From NCBI GenBank assembly GCA_021783095.1, contig JAJXUG010000041.1:1-32336 (forward strand): 32,336 nucleotides of DNA. Direction: 5' to 3'. The notes beneath the pieces are model-generated. The model did not search any database. It was not told the DNA's origin and worked only from the letters and a program-made list of their open reading frames with translations. The position numbers were made by a program, and so were the translations under genes. How positions within the stretch are numbered: the stretch's first letter is position 1; each line of letters begins with the position of its first letter. Below, piece after piece: positions 10,171-17,969 of the stretch. This stretch comes from Chloroflexota bacterium. GTDB taxonomy: Bacteria; Chloroflexota; Limnocylindria; Limnocylindrales; CSP1-4.

Positions 10171-10386
10171 TCAGTTCGTCGAGGCGTTCCGGACGTAGCG
10201 GTGAGGCCCGATGAACCCGACGTGGACGAGCCCCGTTGCCCCTTTCGTGTCGTCGTGGAAGTAGACCCGTGGAGACAGCCGCCCGCCGCCCTCGGCGATC
10301 TTGCAGTGGGCCTCCATCACGACCTCGCCGCTCGGGGACGAGTCGGGCGCAACTTGAACGGTCGTGGTTGCCCCTTGACGACAGTC
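10171..10386 (-). pseudogene. C-terminal fragment of an unidentified protein
   Basis: On the minus strand an open frame of 71 codons reads VQVAPDSSPSGEVVMEAHCK, then IAEGGGRLSPRVYFHDDTKG and ATGLVHVGFIGPHRYVRNAS before a stop at 10171. The composition and the hydrophobic pattern are those of a real protein end. A start at ATG 10317 would give only 48 residues. The 5' part is absent, having been replaced by the promoter region of the sugar operon on the other strand. I do not recognise the family with certainty. Confidence 0.5.
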
Positions 10387-10450
10387 CTATGATCTGTGCG
10401 TATTCACAGGACGGCTGTGCGTTCACTCACATTGTCTCGGAGGTGAAGCA
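10366..10450 (+). promoter_or_regulatory. Promoter and probable operator of the sugar operon
   Basis: Between the minus-strand fragment and the BtpA gene lie TTGACG (10375-10380), TATGAT (10388-10393) and two CTGTGCGT repeats at 10394 and 10415, exactly 21 bp apart (two helical turns). The first belongs to a palindrome CTGTG-N6-CACAG (10394-10409); the second is followed by a looser CACA half. TATGAT is a good -10 with only a weak -35 (GGTTGC, 16-nt spacing). TTGACG is a good -35 whose own -10 would fall in the first repeat. Repeats at this distance fit a repressor of the DeoR type encoded in the operon (inference). GGAGGTG precedes the GTG start. Confidence 0.55.
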
Positions 10451-10453
10451 ACC

Positions 10454-11275
10454 GTGTCGTGGCTGGAGGAGCTGTTCGGGGTCCGCAAACCCGTCATCGG
10501 GATGCTGCACCTCGCCGCCCTGCCGGGAGACCCGGAGTTCGACCCGCAGACCGGCATGGCCGCCGTGGTCGACCGAGCGGCACGCGATCTGTCCGCCCTG
10601 ATCGCGGGCGGCGTCGACGCGATCCTCGTCTCGAACGAGTACAGCCGACCGTACCTCACGAAGACCGAGCGGGTCACCGCGGCCGCGATGGGGCGGGTCA
10701 TCGGCGAGCTGCGACGGGGCATCACCGTGCCGCTCGGCGTGAACGTGCTGTGGGACGCCGAGGCCTCGCTCGACCTCGCGGCCGCCGTGGACGCGGCCTT
10801 CGTGCGCGAGATCTTCACGGGCGTCTACGCGAGCGACTTCGGCCTGTGGGACACGAACGTGGGGCGCACCAGCCGGCACCGGGCAAGGCTCGGGATCCCC
10901 GGCGTCAGGCTGCTGTTCAACGTCGTGCCGGAGGGCGCCGCGTACCTCGCGAGCCGCGACCTGGCCCGCCTGACGCGGTCGACGGTGTTCAACGCGCTCC
11001 CCGACGCGCTCTGCGTCTCCGGCCTGACCGCGGGCGCGCCGACCGACGAGGCCCAGCTCCAGGTCGTCAAGGACGAAGCGGGCGGCGTCCCCGTGTTCGC
11101 CAACACCGGCGTTACGGCGGAGAACGCCGCGGCCGCCCTTGCGATCGCGGACGGCGCGGTGATCGGCACGGCGTTCAAGCGGGACGGACGGTTCGAGAAC
11201 GAGGTCGACGAACAGCGCGTCCGCGACCTGATGCTCGTGGTGCGCAGCCTCCGCGAGGCCGGCGATGCCCCCTGA
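10454..11275 (+). CDS. BtpA/SgcQ family TIM-barrel protein
   Basis: A 273-residue protein, start GTG 10454 after GGAGGTG. It opens with the family hallmark KPVIGMLHLAALPGDP and carries the conserved barrel elements GGVDAILVSNEYSRPY, VPLGVNVLWDAEAS, a segment with TGVYASDFGLW, ALCVSGLTAG, and VPVFANTGVTAENAA near the C-terminal phosphate-binding region. BtpA was named for an effect on photosystem I in cyanobacteria; SgcQ is an uncharacterised member of an E. coli sugar cluster. The enzymatic reaction is not established to my knowledge. As first gene of the operon, overlapping the kinase by 11 nt, it probably acts on the same sugar or sugar phosphate. Confidence 0.9.
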   Translation: MSWLEELFGVRKPVIGMLHLAALPGDPEFDPQTGMAAVVDRAARDLSALIAGGVDAILVSNEYSRPYLTKTERVTAAAMGRVIGELRRGITVPLGVNVLWDAEASLDLAAAVDAAFVREIFTGVYASDFGLWDTNVGRTSRHRARLGIPGVRLLFNVVPEGAAYLASRDLARLTRSTVFNALPDALCVSGLTAGAPTDEAQLQVVKDEAGGVPVFANTGVTAENAAAALAIADGAVIGTAFKRDGRFENEVDEQRVRDLMLVVRSLREAGDAP

Positions 11276-12794
11276 GGGCGCCCTCCCCCTGTTCATCGGG
11301 GTGGACGTCGGCACGTCGGAGACGAAGGGCGCCGTCGTCGCCTCCGACGGGTCGACCGTCGCGCAAGCGCGGCGGCCGCATGCCCTGCTGACGCCCGAGC
11401 CCGGCTTCGCCGAGCACGACCCCGAGACGGCCTGGTGGCAGGGACTCTGCTCGGTCGTCGGAGCGCTCCTGGCCGCGCCGGGCGTGGAGCGATCGCGGCT
11501 TGCCGCGATCGCCTGCAGCGGGATCGGGCCGTGCGTGCTGCCCACGGACGCGGACCTCCGACCGCTGTCGATGGCCATCCTGTACGGGGTCGACACCCGA
11601 GCGGAGGCGCAGATCCTGCGGCTGGCCACATCCCTCGGCGCCGACGAGATCGAGGCGCGGGCGGGCTGCCACCTGAGCAGCCAGTCCGCCGGCCCGAAGA
11701 TCGCCTGGCTGCGCGACGAGCAGCCGGAAGTCCATCGCGGGGCCCGGTGGTTCCTCACCTGCCAGTCGTTCCTGGTCGCGAGGCTCACGGGGCAGGTGGT
11801 CATCGACCGCACGACCGCGAGCCACTTCCACCCCCTCTACGACCGGCGGACGGATGCCTGGAACACGGCGGGGTGCGAGGACTTCGTGCGGCCCGGGCAG
11901 CTCGCGCGGATCGTGGACGCGACCGCTGTCGCGGGGACTGTGACGCCGACGGCCGCAGCAGCGACGGGCCTCCCAGCCGGCCTGCCGGTGATCGCCGGGA
12001 CGGCCGACGCTCCCGCCGAGGCCGTCGCGAGCGGGGTCCTCGCCCCGGGCGACCAAATGGTCATGTACGGCTCGTCATCGTTCGTCATCCAGGTGACGGA
12101 CCGGCCGTCCGCCAGCGCCGTCCTGTGGCCGTCGCCGTTCGCCCTCCCGGCCACGCACTCCCTGTCCGGCGGAAGCTCGACCGCGGGCACGCTCATCCGC
12201 TGGTTCGAGCGCGAGGTCATGGGAGCGGAGGCGACGCCCGAGACGCACGCCGCCTTCAGCTCGCTCGCAGACGCCGCCGCGCCCGGCGCCCGCGGGCTCC
12301 TGGCCCTGCCGTACTTCCACGGCGAGCGGACGCCGCTTTTCGACGCCGGGGCAAGGGGCGTCATCCTCGGGCTCGGGCTCGAGCACACTCGAGCGGACCT
12401 CGCGCGGGCGGTGGTCGAGGGCGTCGCCCACTCGATGGCGGACGTCCTCCTCGCCTTCGACCGCGACGGCCACCCACCTTCCAGGATCCGCGCGGTGGGC
12501 GGCGGCACCCGCAACCGCGCCTGGGTGCAGGCGGTGTCGGACATCTACGGCGCAGACCAAGAGGTCGTCGAGACGCTCGGCGCCTGCCAGGGCGACGCCG
12601 CCCTCGCCGCGCTGGCCGTCGGGGCGCTGGACGACCCGGAGGAGTGCCGCGCATGGGTGTCGCCCCGGGACGTGGTGCGGCCTCGGGCCGAGCTTAGGGA
12701 CCTCTACCGGCGGGACCACGAGCGCTTCGGCGCGCTCTACGCGCGGACCCGAGACCTGCTCCCCGACCCGGCGAGAGCGGAGGCGCGCCGATGA
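11265..12794 (+). CDS. FGGY-family carbohydrate kinase
   Basis: A 509-residue cytoplasmic sugar kinase of normal length. The N-terminal phosphate loop is IGVDVGTSETKGAVV (residues about 11-25). The catalytic Asp is in IAGTADAPAEAVASG and is followed by MYGSSSF. The second FGGY lobe has HGERTPLFDAGARGVILGL and the signature AVGGGTRNRAWVQAVSDIYG. The overall pattern is xylulokinase-like, but substrate residues cannot be assigned. It overlaps the BtpA gene by 11 nt and the next gene by ATGA. A kinase is required here because the import system is of the ABC type and delivers an unphosphorylated sugar. Confidence 0.93.
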   Translation: MPPEGALPLFIGVDVGTSETKGAVVASDGSTVAQARRPHALLTPEPGFAEHDPETAWWQGLCSVVGALLAAPGVERSRLAAIACSGIGPCVLPTDADLRPLSMAILYGVDTRAEAQILRLATSLGADEIEARAGCHLSSQSAGPKIAWLRDEQPEVHRGARWFLTCQSFLVARLTGQVVIDRTTASHFHPLYDRRTDAWNTAGCEDFVRPGQLARIVDATAVAGTVTPTAAAATGLPAGLPVIAGTADAPAEAVASGVLAPGDQMVMYGSSSFVIQVTDRPSASAVLWPSPFALPATHSLSGGSSTAGTLIRWFEREVMGAEATPETHAAFSSLADAAAPGARGLLALPYFHGERTPLFDAGARGVILGLGLEHTRADLARAVVEGVAHSMADVLLAFDRDGHPPSRIRAVGGGTRNRAWVQAVSDIYGADQEVVETLGACQGDAALAALAVGALDDPEECRAWVSPRDVVRPRAELRDLYRRDHERFGALYARTRDLLPDPARAEARR

Positions 12795-13906
12795 GCCCGT
12801 CCGCACGCTGGGCAGCCGTCGCGCGCCAGGCGGCCGACGGCACGGGGGTCGGGGCCGGGTCGAAGGTGCTGGTGCTCGTCAACCACGAGCGCGCGGCCGA
12901 CGCCCTCGCGGCCCTCGCCGACGAGGTCTACCGCCGTGGCGCCCGCCTCCAGGTCCTCTGGGCCGGCGGCCGGCTCGACCAGGCCGCGCTCGCGCACGCC
13001 CCGCTCGCCATGCTCGAGGAGTCGCCCTACCTCGAGGAGCAGGCGACGCGCTGGGCCGACGTCCAGATCGAGCTGCGCGCCATGGTGCCGCCGTCCCGGG
13101 CGGCCGTCGACAGCGACCGCCTGGCGGCGCTCCGGCGCATGCGCGGGCGGCTCTCGGGCCTGCGCTGGCAGGAGACCCGCTGGACGATCCTGCGCGTGCC
13201 GACGCCCGAGTGGGCGCACCTCGCCGGGGTGCCGTTCGCGGCGCTGGAGGCGGAGTTCTTCGAGGGCTGCCTGGCCCCCTGGGGCACCCTGCGGCGCCGG
13301 TGGGCGGACCTCGCACGCACGCTCGGCGGCGCACGCACCGTTCGGATCGCGGACGAGGACGGGTCGCTCGACCTCGACGTGACGGGCCGCACGTGGGCGG
13401 TCAACGCGGGCGAGTCGAACCTGCCCGACGGCGAGGTCTACACCGCGCCGGTCGAGACGGCGACCCGGGGCCGGATCACGTTCCCCGGCCGGTTCTGGTT
13501 CGGCGAGGCCGAGGTCGCCGACCTGCGGCTCGAGTTCGAGGCCGGGCGCGTCGTCCGGGTCGAGGCCGAGCGCGGGGCCGGCTTCGTGCGGGCGATCGTC
13601 GACTCGGACGCCGGCTCAGCGCGCGTGGGCGAACTCGGCATCGGGCTGAACGCGGCGATGCGGACGCTCGCCGGCGACCTGCTGATCGACGAGAAGGTGC
13701 CCGGAACGGTGCACATCGCGCTCGGCCGCGCCTACCCGGAGTGCGGCGGGGTGAACGCCTCGGCGATCCACTGGGACATCGTCAAGGACCTGCGGGCGCG
13801 CGGCGCGCGGAACGGCGGAGACCTGCTGATCGACGGGGCGCCCCTGATCGCCGGCGGCGCGCTGGCCGGGGCGCTCGGGGCCGCAGTGAACGGGACAGGA
13901 GGATGA
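12791..13906 (+). CDS. M29-family metallo-aminopeptidase
   Basis: A 371-residue protein of the AmpS/aminopeptidase T family. All metal and catalytic residues are recognisable: E215 in LPDGEVYTAP, E281 in GELGIGLN, H308 in GTVHIALG, Y315, then H327 and D329 in SAIHWDIVKD. The first about 180 residues form the N-terminal Rossmann-like domain. Members normally cleave N-terminal residues from peptides with two zinc or cobalt ions in the cytoplasm. Presence inside a sugar operon, coupled by ATGA to the kinase, suggests a substrate with an amide bond, such as a sugar joined to an amino acid, or a recruited hydrolase function (inference). Confidence 0.92.
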   Translation: MSPSARWAAVARQAADGTGVGAGSKVLVLVNHERAADALAALADEVYRRGARLQVLWAGGRLDQAALAHAPLAMLEESPYLEEQATRWADVQIELRAMVPPSRAAVDSDRLAALRRMRGRLSGLRWQETRWTILRVPTPEWAHLAGVPFAALEAEFFEGCLAPWGTLRRRWADLARTLGGARTVRIADEDGSLDLDVTGRTWAVNAGESNLPDGEVYTAPVETATRGRITFPGRFWFGEAEVADLRLEFEAGRVVRVEAERGAGFVRAIVDSDAGSARVGELGIGLNAAMRTLAGDLLIDEKVPGTVHIALGRAYPECGGVNASAIHWDIVKDLRARGARNGGDLLIDGAPLIAGGALAGALGAAVNGTGG

Positions 13907-13911
13907 CGACG

Positions 13912-14568
13912 GTGGCGCAGCCCAGGATCCAGATCGCCGTGGACGTGGACAACATCGCCCGCGCCCGATCCGTCGTGCAGGCCGCGCTCGCGGCAGGCGC
14001 CGACTGGATCGAGATCGGCAAGCCCCTCATCGAGTTCGAGGGCATCCGAGCCGCCGCCGAGCTGTGCCGCAGCTTCCCCGGTGCCTACGTGCTCATGGAC
14101 CTCATGATCATGGCCGCCCCGCGCAAGTACATCGAGGCCGCCGCGCAGGCTGGGGTCCGCAACGTCACCGTGACAGCGCTCGCGCCGTGGGAGACGGTCA
14201 AGGCGGCGATCGACGTCGGGCACGAGGCCGGCGTCGAGGTCACCGTCGACATGTTCAACGTCGCCGACCCGGTCGACTGCGCGAGGCGGGCCGAGGCCGC
14301 CGGGGCCGACTACGTGATGGTCCACTTCGGGGTCGACCAGAAGAGAAACGACCCGAGCGGGTCCCCGATCGCCACCCTGCGGCGCGTGGCAGAGACGGTC
14401 CGCACCCCAGTGTCGTACGCGACCTACGACATCGCCGAGAGCCTCGCCGCCTGCGCCGCCGGCGCCGCCGTGATCGTCCAGGGGGAGCCGCTGATCTCCG
14501 CCGCCAACGTCGAGGCCGCCGTGCGCGCGTTCATCGACGAGACCAAGGACAGGAACCCGAATGGCTGA
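13912..14568 (+). CDS. Divergent HPS/KGPDC (OMP decarboxylase superfamily) barrel enzyme
   Basis: A 218-residue TIM-barrel protein related to 3-hexulose-6-phosphate synthase and 3-keto-L-gulonate-6-phosphate decarboxylase. GTG 13912 is chosen because AGGAGG (13897-13902) lies 9 nt before it; ATG 13903 abuts that site, but remains possible. Conserved parts are IAVDVDNIARA, WIEIGKPLIEFEG, and YVMVHFGVDQK with the active-site His. The catalytic DxKxxD motif is replaced by DLMIMA, losing Lys and the second Asp, and the usual C-terminal GG and VVGR phosphate-binding motifs are SYATYD and IVQGEP. It overlaps the dehydrogenase gene by 8 nt. Probably an enzyme with altered chemistry, or one no longer catalytic. 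Confidence 0.85.
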   Translation: MAQPRIQIAVDVDNIARARSVVQAALAAGADWIEIGKPLIEFEGIRAAAELCRSFPGAYVLMDLMIMAAPRKYIEAAAQAGVRNVTVTALAPWETVKAAIDVGHEAGVEVTVDMFNVADPVDCARRAEAAGADYVMVHFGVDQKRNDPSGSPIATLRRVAETVRTPVSYATYDIAESLAACAAGAAVIVQGEPLISAANVEAAVRAFIDETKDRNPNG

Positions 14569-15616
14569 CACGATGCGCGCCGCGGTGGTGTACAAGCGCG
14601 AGGGCCGCAAGCGCATCGAGGTGCGCGACGTGCCGATCCCGCAGCCCGGCCCCGGCGAGGTGCTCGTCCGGGTCGGCCGGGTCGGGCTCTGCGGCTCGGA
14701 CGTCCACGGCTTCTTCGACCCCGACGGGACCTCGCGTGCCGAAGGGCTGATCATGGGCCACGAGGCGGGCGGGCACGTCGCCGCCCTCGGCGAGGGGGTC
14801 ACCGGGCCCGCGGTCGGGGCGCCGGTCGCCCTCGACCCCCAGGTCGCCTGCGGCACCTGCCCGCAGTGCCGCTCGGGCCTCGTGTCGATCTGCGACAACA
14901 AGCAAGTCATCGGCTCGAGCCTCCGCGGGTTCCGCCACGGCGCGCTCGCCGAGTACATCGCGGTGCCGGCGCGACAGGTCCACCCGATCCCGGACACGAT
15001 GTCGATGGCCGACGCGGCGTCGATCGAGCCCCTGGCCAACGCGGCGCACGCCGTGCGCCGGGCCGCCCTCGCGGGCGACGAGACGGTGGCGGTCATCGGC
15101 GCCGGCGCGATCGGGCTCTGCCTCGTCCAGCTCCTGCGCTCGCGCGTCACCGGTCTGGTGATCGCGACCGACGTGTCGGCCTCCCACCTCCGCCTTGCGA
15201 GCGAGCTCGGCGCTGACGTCACGGTCAACGCGCTCGAGGAGGACGTGGTCCAGGTGCTCCGCGAGAAGACCGGGGGCCAGGGTGTCCCCGTGGTCTTCGA
15301 GGCGGTCGGGATCGACGCCACGTACACGCAGGCGATCGGCGCCGTCCGCAAGCGTGGGACGGTCATCGCGTTCGGCGCGGTGCAGGACACGGTGACGGTG
15401 CCCCTGCTGCCGATCCTCCACAAGGAGATCTCCATCGTCGGCAGCACCGGCGCGAACGAGGAGACAGCCGAGGCGGTCGCCCTCGCCGCGACGGGCGCCG
15501 TCGACCTCCGCCCGCTCGTCACGCACATCTTCCCGCTCGACAAGGCCGAGGAGGCGTTCGAGGCCGCCCGGGGCGCGGCCGCGATCGGCGCCATCAAGGT
15601 CCAGGTCGAGGTCTGA
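14561..15616 (+). CDS. Zinc-dependent alcohol/polyol dehydrogenase (MDR family)
   Basis: A 351-residue NAD(P)-dependent dehydrogenase of the sorbitol/threonine dehydrogenase type. Catalytic zinc residues are Cys in GLCGSDVHG, His-Glu in MGHEAGG, and Glu in IEPLANAAH. The structural-zinc lobe has its four cysteines in ACGTCPQCRSGLVSIC. The Rossmann motif is VIGAGAIGLCL, followed by ATDVSASHL with an acidic residue at the strand end, which favours NAD. ATG 14561 overlaps the barrel gene by 8 nt. It likely oxidises a hydroxyl of the imported sugar, its phosphate or a breakdown product. Full length, no defects. Confidence 0.93.
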   Translation: MADTMRAAVVYKREGRKRIEVRDVPIPQPGPGEVLVRVGRVGLCGSDVHGFFDPDGTSRAEGLIMGHEAGGHVAALGEGVTGPAVGAPVALDPQVACGTCPQCRSGLVSICDNKQVIGSSLRGFRHGALAEYIAVPARQVHPIPDTMSMADAASIEPLANAAHAVRRAALAGDETVAVIGAGAIGLCLVQLLRSRVTGLVIATDVSASHLRLASELGADVTVNALEEDVVQVLREKTGGQGVPVVFEAVGIDATYTQAIGAVRKRGTVIAFGAVQDTVTVPLLPILHKEISIVGSTGANEETAEAVALAATGAVDLRPLVTHIFPLDKAEEAFEAARGAAAIGAIKVQVEV

Positions 15617-15649
15617 CGTCGCCGCCGTGGCCGGGATCAGGAGGCGCTT

Positions 15650-16483
15650 GTGAAGAACGAACGGACCGAGGCCCTGCTCGCGCTCCTCAAGGCCGGCGAG
15701 GTGGTGCGCGTCGCGGACCTCGCGCAGACGCTCGGCGTGTCCGAGATGACCGTGCGCCGCGACCTGAACGAGCTCGAGGCGCTCGGCTCGGTCAAGAGGG
15801 TGCACGGGGGTGCCGTGCGGGCCGCCGGCCGGGCCTTCGACCAGCCGTACTCGATCCGCGCGGTCCGCGGGCTCGCCGAGAAGCGCGCCATCGCCGCGGA
15901 GGCGGCCCGCCACGTCCGCGACGGCGACGCGATCGCCCTCGACACCGGGTCGACCGTGCTCCAGATGACCGACTACCTCGACCAGTCCCAGCTCACGATC
16001 GTGACAGCCAACCTTCGCACCGCCTGGAGCCTCGTCCACAGCCGCCGGATCGGGCGCCCGTTCCGCCTGGTGCTGCCCGGCGGGCTCGTGCGCGAGGACG
16101 AGCTCGCCCTGATCGGCGAGGACACCGTCAACCGCCTCAGCTCACTTCGGGTCGACATCGCGTTCCTCGGCGTCGCCGGGGTCAACGCCGCCGCCGGCCT
16201 CACGGACTTCAACCTCGAGGACGCCGGCATCAAGCGCGTCCTGGTCGAGGCCGCGAAGCGAACGATCGTGCTCGTCGACGGCTCGAAGCTCGGGGTCGAG
16301 CGGTTCGTGCGCGTCGCCCAGCTGCGGCAGGTGGACCTGCTGATCACCGACACGTCGGCTGACCCCGAGATCGTCGCCGAGCTGCGGGACGCCGGACTCG
16401 AAGTCATCGAGGTAGAGCCTCTCGACGAGTCGGGGGGCGCTCCCATCGCATCCACGATCGAAGACACCGAAGCGCTCGCATGA
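15650..16483 (+). CDS. DeoR/GlpR-family transcriptional regulator
   Basis: A 277-residue repressor-like protein, start GTG 15650 with AGGAGG 5 nt upstream. The N-terminal winged HTH reads VRVADLAQTLGVSEMTVRRD (residues about 19-38), followed by the family motif HGGAVR. The C-terminal sugar-phosphate sensor domain shows DTGSTVLQM, TANLRTAWSL, LPGGLVRED and DIAFLGVAGVNAAAGLTDF, then VDGSKLGVERFV. Members are usually inactivated by a phosphorylated sugar intermediate of the pathway they control. It lies inside the operon, 33 nt after the dehydrogenase, and the repeats at 10394-10432 and the palindrome at 16492 are candidate binding sites. Confidence 0.93.
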   Translation: MKNERTEALLALLKAGEVVRVADLAQTLGVSEMTVRRDLNELEALGSVKRVHGGAVRAAGRAFDQPYSIRAVRGLAEKRAIAAEAARHVRDGDAIALDTGSTVLQMTDYLDQSQLTIVTANLRTAWSLVHSRRIGRPFRLVLPGGLVREDELALIGEDTVNRLSSLRVDIAFLGVAGVNAAAGLTDFNLEDAGIKRVLVEAAKRTIVLVDGSKLGVERFVRVAQLRQVDLLITDTSADPEIVAELRDAGLEVIEVEPLDESGGAPIASTIEDTEALA

Positions 16484-16491
16484 GCAGAAGG

Positions 16492-16506
16492 GGAAGGCTG
16501 CCTTCC
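16492..16506 (+). promoter_or_regulatory. Perfect 15-bp palindrome before the binding-protein gene
   Basis: GGAAGGC-T-GCCTTCC lies 8 nt after the DeoR stop and 56 nt before the next start. A one-base centre makes a poor RNA hairpin but a good dimer binding site, and no T run follows. It may be a second operator, or part of an mRNA-processing structure allowing separate expression of the transport genes. Confidence 0.4.
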
Positions 16507-16562
16507 GAGTACCACCCGCTTGGATCCTGCCATGCATCCCGCGAAGAGGAGGAGAACCTCAC

Positions 16563-17879
16563 ATGAGGTCAATGGGTAACGAGAGAGGTGCGATCCCGGG
16601 TCGAGTGGCGGCAGTCCTCGCCGCGGCCGTACTTCTGGTCAGCGCCTGCGGCGGCTCGGCCAGTAGCCCCAGCGTGGCCGCAAGCGCCCCGGCAAGCGTT
16701 GCTTCGAGCGCCGCAGCGAGCACGGCCGCGGGCGGCACGCTCAACGTCGTCGTCGCCGACTACACGACCGACAGCGACAACTGGTGGAAGAACACCTTCG
16801 TGCCAGCGTTCCAGCAGAAGACCGGCATCACGGTCAACCTGCAGGTCATGAGCTGGGCGGACATCCACCAGAAGGTGGCGTCGATGGTCCAGACGGGCCA
16901 GGCGCCCGACATCCTGAACATCGACACCTACGCGAACTACGCCGAGCAAGGCCTTCTCCTCCCGGTGTCGTCAGTCATCTCTCCGGCGACGCAGGCGGAC
17001 ATCGTGCCGGCGCTCCTCAAGAGTGGCGAGTACAACGGCACCGGGTACGCGATGCCGATCATCGCGAGTTCGAACATCCTGTACTACAACACCGACCTGT
17101 TCACCAAGGCGGGGATCAGCGGGCCCCCGACCAGCTGGGCGGACATCCAGGCGGACGCCCAGAAGATCTCGGCGCTCCCGGGCGGGTACATCGGGTACGC
17201 AATGCAGCTCGGTCCGCAGGTTCCCCAGACCGAGTGGTCGGTCTGGCAGTGGGCGGGCGGCGGCGACTACAAGACCAACGGAGCGTGGTCGCTCAACACC
17301 CCTGCCAACGTGGCGACCCTGTCGTTCATGAGTGACCTCGCGAACAAGTACAAGGTGACCGAGGTCAACCCGGGCAAGACGAACATGGTGGACGGCACGT
17401 GGCCGCTCTTCATCCAGGGCAAGGCCGGCATGGTTATTGGCAACCCGGCCGTCGGCCAGCAGATCGCCACCAAGGCGACCGGCGTCAAGTGGGCCGCGGT
17501 GCCGTTCCCGAGCATGAACGCAGGCGGAAAAGGAGTAGTGCTCGGGATTGCCGACTACATCATGGCCTTCAAGCAGAAGACCGACAACACGGCAGCCGTC
17601 AAGCAGTTCCTCGACGCCTTCTACGCCCAGCAGGCGTACGGCGAGTTCGCCAAGCTCTCCACGTTGCTGCCGGCCACGACCAGTGGCGCGGCGACGATGA
17701 GCAGCGATCCGAACCTCAAGCCTTTCATCGACGCGCTCGCGCAGGCGACGTTCACTCCCGCCCAGGACCCCGGGTGGGACAAGGTGCTCGGCGCCATGAA
17801 GACCTACATGGGTCTCGGGCTGCAGGGGACCTCCGCCACGGACACGCTCAACCAGGTGCAGACCGCGATCGGAAACTGA
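16563..17879 (+). CDS. Sugar ABC transporter substrate-binding lipoprotein
   Basis: A 438-residue extracytoplasmic binding protein (family 1, MalE-like). Start ATG 16563, with GAGGAGGAG upstream. The signal peptide ends in lipobox LLVSAC with Cys29 as the lipidated residue, followed by a Ser/Ala linker. The binding domain has typical strands and loops: LNVVVADYTTD, FQQKTGITVNLQVMSW, QAPDILNIDTYANYAEQGLL, YAMPIIASSNILYYNTDLF, GKAGMVIGNPAVG and QQAYGEFAKLSTLLPA. Trp-rich positions probably stack on sugar rings. It heads the transport part of the operon and delivers substrate to the two following permeases. Confidence 0.95.
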   Translation: MRSMGNERGAIPGRVAAVLAAAVLLVSACGGSASSPSVAASAPASVASSAAASTAAGGTLNVVVADYTTDSDNWWKNTFVPAFQQKTGITVNLQVMSWADIHQKVASMVQTGQAPDILNIDTYANYAEQGLLLPVSSVISPATQADIVPALLKSGEYNGTGYAMPIIASSNILYYNTDLFTKAGISGPPTSWADIQADAQKISALPGGYIGYAMQLGPQVPQTEWSVWQWAGGGDYKTNGAWSLNTPANVATLSFMSDLANKYKVTEVNPGKTNMVDGTWPLFIQGKAGMVIGNPAVGQQIATKATGVKWAAVPFPSMNAGGKGVVLGIADYIMAFKQKTDNTAAVKQFLDAFYAQQAYGEFAKLSTLLPATTSGAATMSSDPNLKPFIDALAQATFTPAQDPGWDKVLGAMKTYMGLGLQGTSATDTLNQVQTAIGN

Positions 17880-17908
17880 CCCGTCGAGTCGGTGAATTCC
17901 AGCCCCAA

Positions 17909-17936
17909 GGGCCGGCCCGCCTCCTCGGGCCGGCCC
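17909..17936 (+). terminator. Strong GC hairpin between binding protein and permease genes
   Basis: An 11-bp stem (GGGCCGGCCCG / CGGGCCGGCCC) with loop CCTCCT, 29 nt after the binding-protein stop and without a T tract. Such structures often protect the mRNA end of the binding protein or partly stop transcription, so that more binding protein than permease is made. The arms are also self-complementary. Confidence 0.6.
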
Positions 17937-17969
17937 ACCTCCACCCTTCCGAGTTCCTAACGAGCCGAC

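Noticed and set aside
10375-10393. TTGACG and TATGAT as one promoter pair
   Set aside because: They are only 7 nt apart, too close for one sigma-70 promoter. Each needs a different partner, so the promoter is reported as a region only.
13732-15597. Minus-strand open frame of more than 600 codons opposite the barrel enzyme and dehydrogenase genes
   Set aside because: Antisense shadow of two well-supported genes. Its sequence is compositionally biased, and it has no motifs and no ribosome site.
17909-17936. Hairpin after the binding protein as a full operon terminator
   Set aside because: No T tract, and the permease genes that follow clearly belong to the same transporter; more likely a stability or attenuation element.
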